Assembly (NCBI GenBank): GCA_029945665.1 | Contig: JAQSCZ010000037.1 | Span: 1 to 33,709 of the forward strand | Direction: 5' to 3' | Source of the DNA: a bacterium | GTDB taxonomy: Bacteria > Bacteroidota > Bacteroidia > NS11-12g > UBA955 | Length of the DNA stretch: 33,709 nt | Shown: positions 25,559 through 33,709 of the stretch, in pieces | Layout: every line of letters starts with the position of its first letter | How positions within the stretch are numbered: the first letter of the stretch is position 1 | Notes under the pieces: generated by a model | Databases searched by the model: none | Seen by the model: the letters and a program-made list of their open reading frames with translations, nothing else | Told to the model about the DNA's origin: nothing | Translations under genes and position numbers: made by a program

Positions 25559-27703
25559 TTAAATTTCAACACCACAATAAGGACAGTATTTATACAATCT
25601 TTCTAACTGACTTGAACAACCAGGGCATAGCGGAATATTTTCTACCACAGCCTTCATAGGGTTATTTGTTTTTACTGTAAAATTATCTGGAATTTCTTTT
25701 AAAAATGACGATTCATTGCCCTTTTCTGTAATTAGATACAACTTATCTTTTGCACGGGTAATGGCCACATAAAACAAACGCCTTTCCTCTTCCATTAATA
25801 AATCGTGATCTGCTTTTTTTATGACCTGGAAAATGCGGTCTTCTAACCAAATATCAGGAAAACCACCGCTGCCTTCGGAGAGCCCAATAATAAAGACAGC
25901 CTTTGCTTCCAATCCTTTGGATGCATGTATCGTTTTGCCATTAAAATTTAAACCCGCTTTTTTAAATGCATCGAAAAAAGGATTGGACATTTTACTTCTG
26001 CGGTACAAGAACAAAATATCCTCTTTTTTTAGTCCTTCTTTTAATAAATCTTTGACGGTTTCTATGCAAAAATCAATACTTTCAGTTACTTCATTGCCGG
26101 CAAAAACAACTATTTTATGTTCCGATTGCTTAGTGGCTGCAACATCCTTTTCTACTTTAAATTTATTGTATTTTATAACCTCATTACTAGCTCCCACAAT
26201 ATTCTGGGTGCTCCGGTAATTCAGATTCATTTTAATGGTTTTTGCATTTTCAAAATGCTTTTCAAACTCAACAATATAACTGACATTAGATCCTCTAAAA
26301 CCATAGATACTCTGCCAGTCATCGCCCACACAAAACAGCTGCGTGTTTTCTGTCAATAATTGTTTCACCATCTCCACTTGCAGATTATTCACATCTTGAA
26401 ACTCATCCACTAAAATATATTTGTATTTGCTTTGGAGAACATTCAAAATATCTGGTTGGTTTTTGAATAAGGATATTGTTCGGATAATTAAATCATCAAA
26501 ATCCAAATAAGATTTATTGACACAATAATCCATATATTTTTGAACCAATGGAATGGCCACTTTATAAAATGCCCTGATCCTGTCATGTTGGTCTAATTGC
26601 GATTTTTTAAGCACTGTCTCAAGCGAGGTATTCTCAACTTTTATCATGCCAGTAATTCGCAATGCCATGCGAATGAATTCTCTAACGTCTTCAAAGTATC
26701 TATTAAATTCTTCCTTGAATACAAGCGTTCTTGTTCTTTGGAAGTCTTCAGGCAACCTGTCTTTGATAATTACATCTAATGCGTGGTTAAACACTGCGCT
26801 ATCATTTGCCATGCCTTCAAAGGTTTTTACTAAAAGTAGTTCGCCCTTTTGAAATTGCTCTTCCTTATTTCTTGTTGAATAACTTTTGTCGCTGATATGT
26901 TCAATATATAAGTTGGCCGCTGGAATGTGAAAATCGGGGTGGAAATCAAAATCTGAAACATTTAACAAGGGTTCATATTCGAATGGAATGCTATGCCTAA
27001 ATAACCAATCAGCTATGTATTGCTCCGACTTGGACCGCACCTTCAACCCATTGAGTGTTGTATAGTATTTCCCATCAATTGGCAACGGCATTTTAAATTT
27101 ACTATCTACATGTATTTTGTCAACAATATAATCTAAAACATAACGCTTTAAATCTAATAAATACTGCTTGTCTTCACAGAGTTCAATTACATTTTTATAA
27201 AATACTTCAAATACTGTTTCTGTTGCTAAATGACTGGATAAATCTTCCTCATCTGGGTTTTTCTCCTCAGTTATAATTTTAAATTTATTGTCAAACTCTT
27301 TAGCGCCATAAGTTCTTAGTGTACTATAACACAAACTATGAAAAGTTCTAACCGTTAAACTTTCTATCCATTTATATTTTTTTATGAAATTGAAACGGGC
27401 TAATTCCTTTTCTTTTTTTGATTTGAATTTATCATATAAAATTTTTTCATATTCACCTGAATGATCTGAGGATGCAATAAGCCGATCCAACATTTCATTG
27501 GCTGCATTTTTTGTAAAGGTAATTGCTAATATATTGGATGGACTGACGCCCTTTTCTTCAATCAAATAAATCAGTTTTTGAAGCAATGTTTTAGTTTTGC
27601 CCGAACCTGCACCAGCAAGTACCAACAATCTTTTTTCTTCGCTAGTTACTGCATCTACTTGTTTATCATTAAAGGCACTGAGGTCTGTTTTGGTTTGTTG
27701 CAC
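25559..27703 (-). CDS. UvrD-type SF1 helicase with inserted PD-(D/E)XK-like nuclease and C-terminal zinc ribbon
   Basis: The 714-aa protein is an ATP-driven 3'-5' DNA helicase by motif content: Q motif (FNDKQVDAV), Walker A AGAGSGKT (30-37), motif Ia (ILAITFTKNAANEM), motif II VDEFQDVN (about 430), motif III GDDWQSIYGFRGS, motif IV NLNYRST, motif V TIHASKGLEAKAVFIIGL, motif VI VAITRAKDKLYLI (about 644-656). Between Ia and II, at residues about 220-300, is an extra domain with SKSEQYIADWLFRHSIPFEY, then HPDFH (about 255) and LYIEH (about 268). This spacing fits a PD-(D/E)XK-type nuclease, though the last catalytic Lys is uncertain. The end has a two-knuckle zinc ribbon (CPGC, 10 residues, CPYC). 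The start is GTG at 27703; a stop lies five codons upstream in frame and no earlier start exists. It is probably a defence or repair nuclease-helicase, judged from fusion and neighbourhood. Confidence 0.9.
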   Translation of the reverse strand: MQQTKTDLSAFNDKQVDAVTSEEKRLLVLAGAGSGKTKTLLQKLIYLIEEKGVSPSNILAITFTKNAANEMLDRLIASSDHSGEYEKILYDKFKSKKEKELARFNFIKKYKWIESLTVRTFHSLCYSTLRTYGAKEFDNKFKIITEEKNPDEEDLSSHLATETVFEVFYKNVIELCEDKQYLLDLKRYVLDYIVDKIHVDSKFKMPLPIDGKYYTTLNGLKVRSKSEQYIADWLFRHSIPFEYEPLLNVSDFDFHPDFHIPAANLYIEHISDKSYSTRNKEEQFQKGELLLVKTFEGMANDSAVFNHALDVIIKDRLPEDFQRTRTLVFKEEFNRYFEDVREFIRMALRITGMIKVENTSLETVLKKSQLDQHDRIRAFYKVAIPLVQKYMDYCVNKSYLDFDDLIIRTISLFKNQPDILNVLQSKYKYILVDEFQDVNNLQVEMVKQLLTENTQLFCVGDDWQSIYGFRGSNVSYIVEFEKHFENAKTIKMNLNYRSTQNIVGASNEVIKYNKFKVEKDVAATKQSEHKIVVFAGNEVTESIDFCIETVKDLLKEGLKKEDILFLYRRSKMSNPFFDAFKKAGLNFNGKTIHASKGLEAKAVFIIGLSEGSGGFPDIWLEDRIFQVIKKADHDLLMEEERRLFYVAITRAKDKLYLITEKGNESSFLKEIPDNFTVKTNNPMKAVVENIPLCPGCSSQLERLYKYCPYCGVEI

Positions 27704-27756
27704 TTCTCTTAATTATAGTTAAAATAGAATTTAAGTCTTTGATTTTCTATTTAATG

Positions 27757-27787
27757 CAAACCTAAGATTTTTAATTTACACCTCAAA
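27757..27787 (-). promoter_or_regulatory. Bacteroidota-type promoter of the nuclease-helicase gene
   Basis: On the minus strand TTTG (27787-27784), a 19-nt spacer and TAGGTTTG (27764-27757) match the TTTG-N19-TAnnTTTG consensus in every fixed position. Transcription would start near 27750, leaving a leader of about 47 nt before the GTG at 27703. The remaining intergenic DNA to 27916 holds nothing else that I can identify. Confidence 0.7.
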
Positions 27788-27916
27788 ACTTTCAATACGA
27801 AGACATTTGCCAAGCTATACTATTCGGAATTGCCATTTAAGCTGAAACTTGCGAAACCATATGAAATAATATTAGTATGTCTAAGGGTAATTCGAATAAG
27901 TTCTGTTATTGATTAA

Positions 27917-28651
27917 TTACTGAATATTCATTGCTTCGAGTGTCCAATCATTCATATCAGTCCATTCTTTTCCATTTAATTTAATAATTACTGAGAAATT
28001 TTTTCTTAATGGGACGCCAAAAGCATTTAATGCATCAACATAGCTAATAACTTCATAGCGATTAGATCCTAAATGAATAACTTTAGAATCAATACAACTA
28101 CAAAAATCGGCACCTTTTGGGGACAATAATTCTAGTTCAATATATTGTTGAGCAATTATGCAAGCTTCATTTCTGTATTCACCTGTTTTCTTTGTTATAG
28201 GTTTGTCCTCCGAAAATACCCAATAAAATATAACTAAAATAAGGCCAATTAAAAAAAAAACAGCCCATGAATTTGATTTTCTTCTGCTATTATAGGTTAT
28301 TAGTTCTTTATTTTCAATATCTTCCGATATTTCAAATTCTTTATTGTAATTAATGGCATAAATATCGTCAAATATAGTTTGAGCGTCACTAATGATTTGG
28401 TCTATTTCATCACTATTGAATCTTTTGAAATAATTACCCTCATTTATCAGAAATCCAATTTTTGAAAATTTATCCGAAAGATTTTCAGATAATATATCTA
28501 GAAAATTATGAGATACAGCCTCAAAAAGTATTTCACTTTCAGCTTCTTGCTTGTTAAATTGAATGTAATAATCCCCTATAGAACAAATAATAAAACCTTT
28601 TTTATTTTTAAGCTTTTCAAGCTGTTGTAAAAGTATTTCAGAATTATTCAT
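27917..28651 (-). CDS. Membrane-anchored TY-Chap-like protein
   Basis: The 244-aa protein starts at ATG 28651 (the frame is open three codons further to a TTG at 28660). Residues about 1-95 resemble the T3SS-chaperone/YbjN-like fold called TY-Chap: GFIICSIGDYYIQFNKQ, ILFEAVSHNFL, KIGFLINEGNYFKRF. A basic stretch (YNSRRKSNS) and one membrane segment (WAVFFLIGLILVIFYWVF, about residues 128-146) follow. The C-terminal part looks periplasmic and matches a small domain seen after membrane segments in several bacterial proteins: AQQYIELELLSPKGADF, YEVISYVDALNAFGVPL, FSVIIKLNGKEW, with Cys in DFCSC. Family calls are from memory. It is on the same strand as mcrC, 79 bp after it, with a separate -7-like box. 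Its partner is unknown; TY-Chap proteins are thought to bind other proteins. Confidence 0.75.
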   Translation of the reverse strand: MNNSEILLQQLEKLKNKKGFIICSIGDYYIQFNKQEAESEILFEAVSHNFLDILSENLSDKFSKIGFLINEGNYFKRFNSDEIDQIISDAQTIFDDIYAINYNKEFEISEDIENKELITYNSRRKSNSWAVFFLIGLILVIFYWVFSEDKPITKKTGEYRNEACIIAQQYIELELLSPKGADFCSCIDSKVIHLGSNRYEVISYVDALNAFGVPLRKNFSVIIKLNGKEWTDMNDWTLEAMNIQ

Positions 28652-28707
28652 AGATTTCAATCAAAAATTATTATAAACCACAAACTTATGTTATTAATTT
28701 TATCAAT

Positions 28708-28715
28708 CAAATATA
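28708..28715 (-). promoter_or_regulatory. -7 box candidate for the TY-Chap-like gene
   Basis: On the minus strand TATATTTG fits TAnnTTTG and lies 57 bp before the ATG at 28651. The expected -33 TTTG is absent at 19-21 nt, where the end of mcrC lies. The gene could instead be read through from mcrC. Confidence 0.35.
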
Positions 28716-28729
28716 GCATAATTCAAAAA

Positions 28730-29971
28730 TTATTGTAGCACTTTATCAATCTCCAATTTTTCCAATATTACCGAGCCAATATTTAAATCGAGAGAACCAT
28801 TTTCATCGAGCACATTTATGAAACCTAGTTTACAATGATGACCATTTACACTTCCAACATGAAACTTGCCGAAGTTTTCATTAAAAGTCCCTATTTGGGG
28901 ATAAAGTAGTATACTTCTATCTGCCTCCCAATATTGATTGTAGGCATACATTTGCTTTAAATCATCATCCGATGGTTCATCATTATTAATAACCTTCCAT
29001 TTTGTATCAATTATAAAAGATTTATTACTTTCAAAATGTTTCAAAACGATGTCCGGTCGAATGGTTTTAGACTCCCAAAAAGGTTTGCTCATTTGATCAG
29101 TTATTTCATATTCTTCTTTCCCTGCTTTTAATAACATTCTGTAGATATACTCCTCCCAAAGTTTATTCATATCAAATAAAATTGCAATCATGTTCTCTTG
29201 GCCTCCTTTAATATCTGGAGAATAGTTCAAAATTATCATCTTGGCAATCTGAAGCGCTTCTTTATAGCGTGCCGTTTTTCTGTTTAATTTAAGTTGATTA
29301 AAATGACTAGGAGTGATTGTTATTTCTTTTATTTCAGTGAAGTTAAGTAACAAAGATTGAACATTGGATTTTAAGGATGGGGAATTGACTATTTGCGAAA
29401 GAATACGCAAGGCCTTTAATAAAATCTGATTGATTAAATGTTCATGATCATAAGTTTGATGTTGGGTGTAAAATTGTTCTTGATGAACTAAATTGAATTG
29501 TATGTTTTGAGCAAATTTCAATTGCCCTTTTAAGGCTGAAACATTCCCCGATTTTAATCTATATTTTTTTACTAATCCTTGATGAACGAGCTTTTGAACT
29601 TCAAAAATGTATCGCTCAAAATACAAGTCAAGCAATGTGTTTTGCCGTTTGGATAAATTAGCATCGGAAACCGTTTCCATACTCACTTTCTTACAAACAG
29701 CCAGCATTTTCAACAATACCTTCCGCCATTTATCATAATCATTTCCTTTATCGGCCTTTGGTAATATTTCAATCGTTTGACCACCTATTTGGATCACGCC
29801 TACATATTGATTGAACTTTACCCCATCTCTAATTCCAGTAAAATATTTGTTCTCATTCTGATCATTAAATGCTAATAATTTATCCAATTGGTTTTTCGAC
29901 AAAGCAAAACCATCCTTATTTGGATAGATAGTGATTGCTTGATGTTCGAATACCTGAATAGATTTATTCAT
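28730..29971 (-). CDS. mcrC: McrC-like nuclease subunit of a McrBC restriction system
   Basis: The 413-aa protein is the nuclease partner of McrB. The N-terminal about 110 residues have the McrC pattern (VFEHQAITIYPN, LLAFNDQNENKYFTGIRDG, GVIQIGGQTIEILPKADK, WRKVLLKMLAVC). The middle is helical (YFERYIFEVQKLVHQGLVKK, LSALKGQLKF-like). The C-terminal PD-(D/E)XK core shows IRPDIVLKHF (Asp about 306) and SFIIDTKWKVI (Asp and Lys about 321-323), followed by DDLKQMYAYNQYW, a standard McrC ending. In E. coli McrC these residues cut DNA once McrB has translocated. It overlaps the end of mcrB by 8 bp, so expression is coupled. It is somewhat longer than E. coli McrC (348 aa) and looks complete and active. 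Confidence 0.93.
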   Translation of the reverse strand: MNKSIQVFEHQAITIYPNKDGFALSKNQLDKLLAFNDQNENKYFTGIRDGVKFNQYVGVIQIGGQTIEILPKADKGNDYDKWRKVLLKMLAVCKKVSMETVSDANLSKRQNTLLDLYFERYIFEVQKLVHQGLVKKYRLKSGNVSALKGQLKFAQNIQFNLVHQEQFYTQHQTYDHEHLINQILLKALRILSQIVNSPSLKSNVQSLLLNFTEIKEITITPSHFNQLKLNRKTARYKEALQIAKMIILNYSPDIKGGQENMIAILFDMNKLWEEYIYRMLLKAGKEEYEITDQMSKPFWESKTIRPDIVLKHFESNKSFIIDTKWKVINNDEPSDDDLKQMYAYNQYWEADRSILLYPQIGTFNENFGKFHVGSVNGHHCKLGFINVLDENGSLDLNIGSVILEKLEIDKVLQ

Positions 29972-32204
29972 TGTTTATGGTTTTAGATTTTGAATAGATG
30001 CTTTCAAAATCCCAGTCGCTCGAATCTTTAAATTGATAGATAGGCTTATTTCTATAATCATTGGCAATACTAGAATCGTATTCTGTAAAATCTGCAAATT
30101 CAACTTTAAGAGTTACCTTTTCAATAAATGACTTACCTAATACCAAGCCTATTTTTCCATAATCACCGTAAAAATATTCTTGCAAAAGGGGAATAATTTT
30201 ATTTTCAAAAACATTTAATAATTCGTCTTTTGAAAAAACTTTCATAAAAAAAGCATGGCCGATTTGATGATCTTTATCAATTAGTTTTTCAATTCTGCTA
30301 TTAATAGTTGATAGCATTTTATTCAAATTCAATCCTGTAAAATCACTTTCTGTAAAATCTAAATCTAATTCGTTTCTATTTCTCTTCTTTTCATAATCTT
30401 CCCATATCTTCTTTCTGTTTCCCCATGCAGTTTCATCAATGTTTAAAAAGGCTTTAATTTGATTCTCTCTGTTGATGTATTCTGCTTCAATCCATTCGTA
30501 TTCTTCATTCAATTTTAAAAAGTTCCAAAATACTTCATCAGAAGAAACAAGCTCAGGTTGCGGGGCCATTTCCTCAAATACAAATCTGCGTCTCAATGCT
30601 GTGTCAATAGCTTCGACACTTCTGTCTGCTGTATTCATTGTACCAATAATGTATAGATTAGCTGGCACACCGAATTTCTCTTTACTATAAGGTAAAGTTA
30701 TTTCCAATGATTCAGTTTTAACTAATCGTTTGTCTTCTTCAATTAAGGTTATGAGTTCCCCGAAAATTTGCGAAACATTTCCTCTATTTATTTCATCTAT
30801 GATTAAAACATGTGGCAATGCAGAATCCTTTTTATTAAACGCCTCCCCCAAATTAGCAAATTCAAAAAAGCTCTTATATACTGAATAAAAAGTAGTTGCC
30901 CTACCGGCACCAACAATGTTTTTAACTGTTACCCATTTTTTTAGCTTTGGGTCGGTTAAATCAACGCTTTCATTGAAAATTCTTCTCATTGTTTCTTTTC
31001 CAACATGAAAAACAGTTTTACCTTCATTTAAGTCTGAATCAATAGATTTTTTGAATCTTATTTTAATTGAAGATTCCGTAGATAATTCTTTTTCATATTT
31101 TAGTTCGCTGTAAGCAGATTTAAAAACAACCTCGTCCTTTGTATTTGAAATTGATTCATAGAATTGTTTCCACAGTAAATCAAAGTCTAGATTTATAGAT
31201 TGAGCACTTGTCTGTTTTGCTTTCGAGCAAAATATTTTAAATATCCCTGGCTCTATTGCGTATTCAATGAATTCGTTTTTATTTACAACAACATCATCTT
31301 CATCGAGCAGATTGCCTAATTTTGGTTTAATTCCTTCAATAAAATCTTCATAACTCATACTCTGATGAAAAGTTGTGAAAGTGATTTGCCCTTTGCCCGA
31401 TTCTTTGTCATAAAGCATACCATCAAATTTTTCTTTTAGAGCTTTTCTATTGTATTGATTTAATTTAAAAAATGCAGGATCAATTATTTCAATTGCTTTG
31501 GTAATTGTATGAAATGTTTTACCTGTGCCCGGGGGACCAAAAAGAATTTGATTAAGATTAGTTGAATGGGTAGTGCCTTTCTTTTCAATTCTTACTTCAT
31601 CATCTGTTACTGTTTTATTCATTCTATTTTCCAGTTTGCTAATCATAGATTCAAATTCGATTGTTGTAAATTGGTGACCTATAAAATTTGAATTGTTTTC
31701 TTTCTCCTGAGCAATTTGTTGATTGACCATTGGAATGAATTTCGTCAATATATTATCGAGGTCTTTTAAAAGCTCAGCTACCGATGAATATTTATCTGTT
31801 TTAGAACCAAAAGCATAATATTCCATCTTGTTCTCAAGAGGTCCTTCCGTGAAACTATCAAAGCTATCTTTAATTTTTTGTTTTAAATTCTGAACTAAAT
31901 TTAAAGCACTCTTATTTTGGTTGTCAGATGGATTTTTTGTTTGGTAAAGCTGTATTTTGAAACTAAAGTCTTTTCCTTTTCTTCCAAATATTACATTTAT
32001 TAAATCCACTGAAGAGCCAGGGTAATATACTGGCATATTCCAAAAATTAATTCCGAAATAATTGGATTTTTGAGTTCCTATGAAATAATCTTTTTCAGAA
32101 CCTTTATTTGCCTTCTGGCGCACTGAAAAAGTAAAGGATTTATCTTTGTTGTGTTTTGATATGAGCCAGTCAAAAACAGTTTTTTCGTATTCGTTGTAAT
32201 TCAT
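29964..32204 (-). CDS. mcrB: McrB-like AAA+ NTPase of a McrBC restriction system
   Basis: The 746-aa protein carries the McrB motor: Walker A LFGPPGTGKTF (about 220-230), the McrB-type Walker B VLIIDEINRGN (about 464-474), GTMNTADRS (about 519-527) and the arginine-rich DTALRRRFVFEEM. GTP hydrolysis by McrB drives DNA movement for McrC to cut. Residues 1-200 are a separate N-terminal domain (EYEKTVFDWLISKHNKDKSF, YFGINFWNMPVYYPG), different from the E. coli methyl-DNA reader, so target specificity is unknown. A long insert (about 330-450) lies between Walker A and B. It is about 290 aa longer than E. coli McrB. Its ATG is 1 bp after the hsdM stop and its end overlaps mcrC, giving an hsdM-mcrB-mcrC operon. 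Confidence 0.93.
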   Translation of the reverse strand: MNYNEYEKTVFDWLISKHNKDKSFTFSVRQKANKGSEKDYFIGTQKSNYFGINFWNMPVYYPGSSVDLINVIFGRKGKDFSFKIQLYQTKNPSDNQNKSALNLVQNLKQKIKDSFDSFTEGPLENKMEYYAFGSKTDKYSSVAELLKDLDNILTKFIPMVNQQIAQEKENNSNFIGHQFTTIEFESMISKLENRMNKTVTDDEVRIEKKGTTHSTNLNQILFGPPGTGKTFHTITKAIEIIDPAFFKLNQYNRKALKEKFDGMLYDKESGKGQITFTTFHQSMSYEDFIEGIKPKLGNLLDEDDVVVNKNEFIEYAIEPGIFKIFCSKAKQTSAQSINLDFDLLWKQFYESISNTKDEVVFKSAYSELKYEKELSTESSIKIRFKKSIDSDLNEGKTVFHVGKETMRRIFNESVDLTDPKLKKWVTVKNIVGAGRATTFYSVYKSFFEFANLGEAFNKKDSALPHVLIIDEINRGNVSQIFGELITLIEEDKRLVKTESLEITLPYSKEKFGVPANLYIIGTMNTADRSVEAIDTALRRRFVFEEMAPQPELVSSDEVFWNFLKLNEEYEWIEAEYINRENQIKAFLNIDETAWGNRKKIWEDYEKKRNRNELDLDFTESDFTGLNLNKMLSTINSRIEKLIDKDHQIGHAFFMKVFSKDELLNVFENKIIPLLQEYFYGDYGKIGLVLGKSFIEKVTLKVEFADFTEYDSSIANDYRNKPIYQFKDSSDWDFESIYSKSKTINNE

Positions 32205-32205
32205 C

Positions 32206-33654
32206 TTATTTTTTATTCAATGCCGCCATTATCTCCCTAAAACTCGCTAATCCAGCTTCTAAATTTTCAATAATATCATTCGCCAAAACATCTGGATCAG
32301 GGAGGTTGTCAAGATCTGCTAATGATTTATCTTTTAACCAAGAAATATCCAAACTGGTTTTATCTCTTGTTATAATTTCATCATAATTGAATTTCCTCCA
32401 TCTTCCTTCTGAATTAGATTCAGCATTGAATGTTTCTTTGCGCTTATTTCTGTTGGCAGGATTATAACAATTAATAAAGTCTTTTAAGTCTTCTACTTTT
32501 AAAGGATTTTTCTTTAAAGTATGGTGGATATTGGTGCGGTAATCATACACCCAAATTTCTTTGGTCCAAGGGTCTTTACTAGCAGGTTTATTATCAAAGA
32601 ATAGCACATTGGCTTTAACACCTTGGGCATAAAATATTCCTGTTGGCAAACGGAGTATGGTGTGTAAATCTGTTGTTTCTAAAAGTTTTTTACGTACAGT
32701 TTCTCCTGCGCCACCCTCAAACAAAATATTATCAGGTAAAACCACGGCTGCTAACCCTGTTGTTTTTAACATAGACCGAATATGCTGTACAAAATTCAAT
32801 TGTTTGTTGCTTGTAGTTGCCCAAAAATCCTGGCGGTTGTATGTTAAATCATCCTTCTCCTGTTCACCTTCTTCGTTGGTAAATGTCTGACTGCTTTTTT
32901 TACCGAAAGGGGGATTGGCCAATACATAATCATAAGTGATAGGTGAGGCAGCAATTAATGCATCGGCAGGTGAAATAAAATTATCGCTATCTATATCTCC
33001 AATGTTATGAAGAAATAAATTCATTAAAGCAGTGCGCCTTGTACCTGCTACTATTTCATTTCCGAAAAAAGTGGACAGTTTTAAGAATTGATTTTGCTCT
33101 TTATCCAGTTTATTATTTGAAACAATATAATCGTAAGCTGCTAAAAAGAAACCACCAGTGCCACATGCAGGGTCGCCTATGGTTTTCATAGGCTGCGGCT
33201 GCATACATTCTACCATGGCTCTAATTAAAGGTCTAGGGGTAAAGTATTGCCCTGCACCACTTTTTACGTCTTGTGCATTTTGCTCCAATAGCTTTTCATA
33301 TATATCGCCTTTTACATCGGCACCCATTACCAGCCATTGTTCGCTATCTATCATATCTATGATTTTAGCCAACATGGCAGGGTCTTGTATTTTATTTTGA
33401 CTCTTAGTAAAAATCTGGCCTAAAATTCCTTTGGCATTGCTCAATTCTCTTAACAATGCTACATAGTGAGTTTCCAACTCGGCTCCCTTTTTATCGGTTA
33501 AACTTTCCCAATTGTATTCTTTGGGAATATGTAGTTGTCTATTATGCGGTGGCTTACTGTATTCATCTGCCATTTTAAGAAATAGCAGGTAAGTTAATTG
33601 CTCTAGGTAATCGCCATAACCAACGCCAACATCACGCAGGGGATTACAGAAACT
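32206..33654 (-). CDS. hsdM: Type I-style N6-adenine DNA methyltransferase (HsdM), 5' end missing
   Basis: The catalytic part is intact: SAM-binding motif I GDPACGTGGFFLAAYDYI and catalytic motif IV VLANPPFGKKS (NPPF), with the TRD-free HsdM layout and a helical C-terminus. HsdM methylates adenine but normally needs HsdS to choose the site. An ATG at 33573 would give 455 aa, but the conserved HsdM N-terminal sequence extends in frame above it: SFCNPLRDVGVGYGDYLEQ then TYLLFLKMADE. Homology appears to end at the Ser codon (33652-33654). Above that the frame reads TTYFLSH to a TGA at 33676 with no start codon. The first about 10-20 codons are therefore lost or displaced, probably by an inserted element. 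Translation might restart at ATG 33573, which would remove part of the HsdM helical domain. Its stop is 1 bp from mcrB. Activity is uncertain. Confidence 0.85.
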   Translation of the reverse strand, partial: SFCNPLRDVGVGYGDYLEQLTYLLFLKMADEYSKPPHNRQLHIPKEYNWESLTDKKGAELETHYVALLRELSNAKGILGQIFTKSQNKIQDPAMLAKIIDMIDSEQWLVMGADVKGDIYEKLLEQNAQDVKSGAGQYFTPRPLIRAMVECMQPQPMKTIGDPACGTGGFFLAAYDYIVSNNKLDKEQNQFLKLSTFFGNEIVAGTRRTALMNLFLHNIGDIDSDNFISPADALIAASPITYDYVLANPPFGKKSSQTFTNEEGEQEKDDLTYNRQDFWATTSNKQLNFVQHIRSMLKTTGLAAVVLPDNILFEGGAGETVRKKLLETTDLHTILRLPTGIFYAQGVKANVLFFDNKPASKDPWTKEIWVYDYRTNIHHTLKKNPLKVEDLKDFINCYNPANRNKRKETFNAESNSEGRWRKFNYDEIITRDKTSLDISWLKDKSLADLDNLPDPDVLANDIIENLEAGLASFREIMAALNKK

Positions 33655-33709
33655 GGTAGTGTAAAATAAACTGTGTCAATTTAATTTATACATCGGGCAA
33701 TGTGAGCCA
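33655..33709. mobile_element. Possible end of an insertion sequence interrupting hsdM
   Basis: Resemblance to HsdM stops abruptly at 33654/33655. The following GGTAGTGTAAAATAAACTG and TGTGTCAATTT look, from memory, like the terminal repeat of an IS256-type element (TGTGTAAAA-like ends). Only 55 bp are in the window, no transposase is visible and I cannot see the other end, so the family is tentative. The abrupt loss of the HsdM N-terminus is the firmer observation. Confidence 0.35.

Noticed and set aside
1-33709. CRISPR array or rRNA genes
   Set aside because: I saw no regularly spaced direct repeats and no conserved rRNA stretches on either strand.

Overview
The window is AT-rich DNA from a member of the Bacteroidota. 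This rests on protein types typical of that phylum (Rhs/YD-like giant secreted proteins, FN3-like secreted proteins), on promoters of the form TTTG-N19-21-TAnnTTTG, and on few Shine-Dalgarno sites. I cannot name the species. Genes are dense and almost all on the minus strand.

Region 1 (1-20739, minus strand) is one very long operon running off the left edge. In transcription order it encodes: a secreted FN3-like protein (388 aa), a Skp/OmpH-like lipoprotein, a second lipoprotein, an 1809-aa secreted Rhs/SpvB-like protein, a 1074-aa secreted protein (beta-propeller, jelly-roll-like segments, C-terminal YD-like motif), a 243-aa exported protein possibly of LolA-like fold, and a giant exported protein of at least 3012 aa. 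Gaps are 26 bp or less and several genes overlap. Two pieces that I recall as a single polypeptide in related Bacteroidota appear here as separate genes, with small envelope proteins in the same transcript. This is the best candidate for an undescribed system: a multi-subunit giant surface or secreted Rhs-type assembly with its own periplasmic helpers. A promoter and a perfect palindrome lie upstream, followed by a NarL-type response regulator (21011-21688) that ends in a clear terminator.

Region 2 (21700-23550) is a scar of mobile DNA. It holds an isolated tRNA 3'-end-like fragment, an IS1595-family transposase pseudogene with three in-frame stops and a 5' frameshift, and an intact short RhuM-like ORF translationally coupled to the pseudogene (ATGA overlap).

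Region 3 (23717-33709) resembles a defence island. On the plus strand are three small unknown genes (182, 315 and 63 aa), the second with a HEPN-like C-terminus. On the minus strand are a superfamily-1 helicase carrying an inserted PD-(D/E)XK-like nuclease and a zinc ribbon, a membrane-anchored TY-Chap-like protein, and a tight hsdM-mcrB-mcrC operon. A type I-style adenine methylase coupled directly to McrBC, without hsdS or hsdR in view, is an unusual restriction arrangement. The 5' end of hsdM looks cut off 54 bp from the right edge, probably by an insertion sequence whose end enters the window.

All functional calls come from reading translations by eye; no database search was possible.
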